Positions 12,942 to 14,340 of a stretch of 14,340 nt of DNA are shown piece after piece. Position 1 is the first letter of the stretch. Each line of letters opens with the position of its first letter. The stretch is from Nitrospira sp. UBA2082. GTDB taxonomy: Bacteria; Nitrospirota; Nitrospiria; Nitrospirales; Nitrospiraceae. The stretch lies in contig DCZO01000018.1 in NCBI GenBank assembly GCA_002331335.1, positions 121,189-135,528 of the forward strand, given 5' to 3'. The translations under genes and the position numbers were made by a program. The notes beneath the pieces are model-generated. The model did no database searches and was not told the origin of the DNA. It was given only the letters and a program-made list of their open reading frames with translations.

Positions 12942-13129
12942 CGAAGCGTCAGCTCTGCGAGTTTGCGCACGCCTGGTATTTCACCGCTGGTGAGATCGCG
13001 GAAGAGATCCTGAAGATTGGCCTGGAGGTCTTCCAGTGACTCCCCTTGTGTCCAGTAATCGGGATACTCTTGTAGATAGCCAAGCCACTGATTGTTGTCC
13101 TGCCAGTAGATATATTTTGTAGAATCCAT
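12938..13129 (-). CDS. hicB: HicB-family antitoxin, orphan
   Basis: A 63-aa protein beginning MDSTKYIYWQDNNQWLGYLQ and continuing with EYPDYWTQGESLEDLQANL, then DLFRDLTSGEIPGVRK. This is the compact partial RNase H-like fold of short HicB antitoxins: the strand-turn-strand WLGYLQEYPDYWTQG and the following EDL helix are typical. HicB normally neutralises the mRNA-cleaving toxin HicA, whose gene directly follows and overlaps. Here the hicA frame is reduced to its first codons, so the antitoxin has no partner in the window. There is no C-terminal DNA-binding domain, as in other short HicBs. No Shine-Dalgarno precedes the ATG, and a perfect TATAAT lies 7 bases upstream. Confidence 0.82.
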   Translation of the reverse strand: MDSTKYIYWQDNNQWLGYLQEYPDYWTQGESLEDLQANLQDLFRDLTSGEIPGVRKLAELTLR

Positions 13130-13136
13130 GATGACA

Positions 13137-13164
13137 ATTATAGCTTCAGCCCTCTGACTTGCAA
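13137..13164 (-). promoter_or_regulatory. Candidate promoter of hicB
   Basis: On the minus strand TTGCAA (13159-13164; 4 of 6) is followed after 16 bases by a perfect TATAAT (13137-13142). The hicB ATG at 13129 is 7 bases past the -10, so the predicted start of transcription falls on the start codon itself, i.e. a leaderless message. Confidence 0.5.
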
Positions 13165-13174
13165 AGGGAGCTGT

Positions 13175-13630
13175 CTACGCCTTCGATTGAGCCGTCGTTG
13201 AGGAGTCCGATTCCTTGTCCTCCCCGCCTGCTTCGTCGGCGGGCTTTTCTTCCTCCGGCACATCGAACCACTGTACCAGCATGTCGTCCCACCAGGCTTC
13301 GGTGACGTCGCTGCCGGGGTCAGTGCCGAGAAACGCGACATCGTCTTTCTTAATCGTGGGTCCGACGAGTTGAGGTTGGAATTTGGCACGGTCGATGACT
13401 TCCTTGGTCGCATAGCCTCCAAGAATCCACGAGTCCGGATCGGCCCGGCGGGACTTGTAGGCTTTCAGGCCCAGCTTGAGATAGATGAAGATCTGCTGCT
13501 GGATGGGATCGGTCACGCCGGACTGAGGGAGGCTGAGGGTCTTCTCAATGCGCTTCCGCCAGTGCCGGTCGTCGTACCGCGACGTGACCAGCTGGAGCAT
13601 TTTCTTTCCGAGCTCTGCATCAAGCGGCAT
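13175..13630 (-). CDS. Protein of unknown function with acidic C-terminal tail, 151 aa
   Basis: I do not recognise the family. The protein starts MPLDAELGKKMLQLVTSRYD and is mostly helical in its first 60 residues, with a basic helix DRHWRKRIEK. The centre is mixed (YATKEVIDRAKFQPQ, DDVAFLGTDPGSD), then comes a Trp-rich stretch EAWWDDMLVQWFD, and a strongly acidic, Ser/Thr-rich disordered tail ends the protein (about 125-151). There is no signal peptide or membrane segment. The frame reaches a GTG at 13636, but AAGGG 5 bases before ATG 13630 favours the ATG. It lies 45 bases upstream of hicB on the same strand, which has its own promoter-like site inside that gap. Upstream is the repeat at 13692. 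Confidence 0.72.
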   Translation of the reverse strand: MPLDAELGKKMLQLVTSRYDDRHWRKRIEKTLSLPQSGVTDPIQQQIFIYLKLGLKAYKSRRADPDSWILGGYATKEVIDRAKFQPQLVGPTIKKDDVAFLGTDPGSDVTEAWWDDMLVQWFDVPEEEKPADEAGGEDKESDSSTTAQSKA

Positions 13631-13691
13631 AGCCACCCTTCATGTGCTTCGTACCATTCTTGAGGCTGATCAAAATGGCCGTCCAGCAAGG

Positions 13692-13782
13692 CCGCAGGGA
13701 GATTGGCGACTGAGGCGTACCTTCGGAGGTACGTCGCAGGGAGACAAGCGACTGAGAACGAAGCTGGAGGACATTTTCATCA
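13692..13782. repeat. Compound intergenic repeat: two direct repeats around a hairpin
   Basis: CGCAGGGAGA-n3-GCGACTGAG occurs twice, at 13693-13714 and 13735-13756 (only the three middle bases differ). Between them GTACCT (13717-13722) pairs with AGGTAC (13727-13732) around a TCGG loop. The second copy is followed by AACGAAGCTGGAGGACATTT and reaches the stop codon of the gene at 13780. From memory, sequences of this style recur between genes in Nitrospira genomes, so it is probably one copy of a dispersed repeat. No second copy is in this window. Confidence 0.6.
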
Positions 13783-14340
13783 GCCGAGATGTTTTTTGAA
13801 GAATGCTTTCGTCCGTGCCCACGCGTCTTTCGCCGCTTCCGGCCGGTAGACGGACGGATCGTTGTCCCGGAAGAATGCATGCGGCGCACCTGGATAGGTC
13901 TTAATCTCTCCCACTTTGCCGTGCTTCTTGAACGCTTCCGCCAGCCGCTTCACATCCGCCTTGGTGATCCAGCCGTCGTCTTCTCCATAAAAATAGAGCA
14001 CCGGTGCCGACAGTTTCTGGAGCGGCCTGTCGGGATTCGGCACTTGGCCATAAAACGGGACCGACGCCTTGATGTCCGCATTGACACAAGGCAGCAGCAG
14101 CGCATAGGACCCGCCCATGCAGAACCCGGTCACACCGATCCTCGTCCGATCGACTTCCGGGACCGACTTGATGTACGTCACGGTGGCATTCAAGTCTTTG
14201 AGCCCGTCCTCCTGCTTGAGGGCATTCATCAGCTTGCCCGCCTCGGCGGGATCATCGGTGAGCGCATGGCCCAACCGCGAATACAGGTCCGGCGCAATCG
14301 CGACGTATCCTTCCGCCGCATAGCGCTTGGCGATATCCTT
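13780..14340 (-). CDS. Dienelactone hydrolase family protein (5' end beyond window)
   Basis: 186 residues are visible, running off the right edge, where the frame is still open (KDIAKRYAAEGYVAIAPDLY), so the start and an estimated 40-60 N-terminal residues lie outside. This is an alpha/beta hydrolase with the dienelactone hydrolase signature: nucleophile elbow GFCMGG with Cys74 of the visible part, Asp in GEDDGWI (121-122) and His154 in GAPHAFF, a Cys-Asp-His triad. Family members hydrolyse lactones or esters; carboxymethylenebutenolidase activity is the classic example, but the true substrate here is unknown. No signal peptide can be judged. The protein ends KAFFKKHLG, and its stop codon coincides with the end of the repeat at 13692-13782. 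Confidence 0.9.
   Translation of the reverse strand, partial: KDIAKRYAAEGYVAIAPDLYSRLGHALTDDPAEAGKLMNALKQEDGLKDLNATVTYIKSVPEVDRTRIGVTGFCMGGSYALLLPCVNADIKASVPFYGQVPNPDRPLQKLSAPVLYFYGEDDGWITKADVKRLAEAFKKHGKVGEIKTYPGAPHAFFRDNDPSVYRPEAAKDAWARTKAFFKKHLG

Noticed and set aside
13692..13756. The two repeats as the start of a CRISPR array.
   Set aside because: Only two units, with an inverted hairpin as the spacer and no cas genes.

Overview
The window is GC-rich bacterial DNA (by eye close to 60% G+C). The gene content (HpnD/HpnE-type squalene enzymes, a short B12-dependent ribonucleotide reductase, family-4 uracil-DNA glycosylase, several small toxin-antitoxin genes, and small secreted proteins of unknown function) fits a Nitrospira-like member of the Nitrospirota. 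That assignment is inference from family knowledge, not from a search.

Layout. 1-69 is the tail of a gene cut by the window edge. 155-1552 (+) is a membrane-anchored Ser/Thr kinase, convergent with a membrane-anchored protein carrying two cysteine-rich repeats (1559-2185, -). Two further minus-strand genes follow: an unrecognised 337-aa protein and a YjbQ/UPF0047 protein. Divergent from these is nrdJ (3992-5740, +). After a promoter-like region come a single-pass SH3-domain protein (5867-6643), a perfect 17-bp hairpin, and a three-gene unit: a HAD phosphatase, hpnD (presqualene diphosphate synthase; 4-nt overlap with the phosphatase) and hpnE (FAD-dependent squalene-forming oxidoreductase). 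hpnC is not in the window. A secreted protein (9694-10317, -) lies divergent from a family-4 uracil-DNA glycosylase (10395-11048, +).

From 11049 to about 13780 the window changes character. 11049-12173 has no intact gene except possibly one 54-aa ORF. It holds a compound palindrome (11065-11202), a frameshifted antitoxin-like ORF (11362-11539, +) ending in an integron attC-like half site, a HigA-type antitoxin remnant (11548-11721, -), and a 211-bp MITE-like element with 18-bp terminal inverted repeats flanked by TA (11815-12025), which splits a small minus-strand ORF. I see nothing recognisable in 11203-11361. Next comes an intact DUF4258 / YgiT-type zinc-finger toxin-antitoxin pair (12174-12718, -). 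After a 166-bp spacer without features there is an orphan HicB antitoxin, whose hicA toxin appears deleted and joined to the last codons of a second YgiT-type gene. 13175-13630 is an unrecognised acidic-tailed protein, 13692-13782 a compound repeat with a hairpin, and 13780-14340 a dienelactone hydrolase running off the window.

How it works together. Only the HAD-hpnD-hpnE unit looks like a pathway operon (farnesyl diphosphate to squalene, feeding hopanoids). The 11-13 kb part is an accessory islet where toxin-antitoxin genes have been gained, recombined and degraded. It has one intact pair and traces of at least four other antitoxin or toxin genes. No tRNA, rRNA, CRISPR array or transposase gene was seen.
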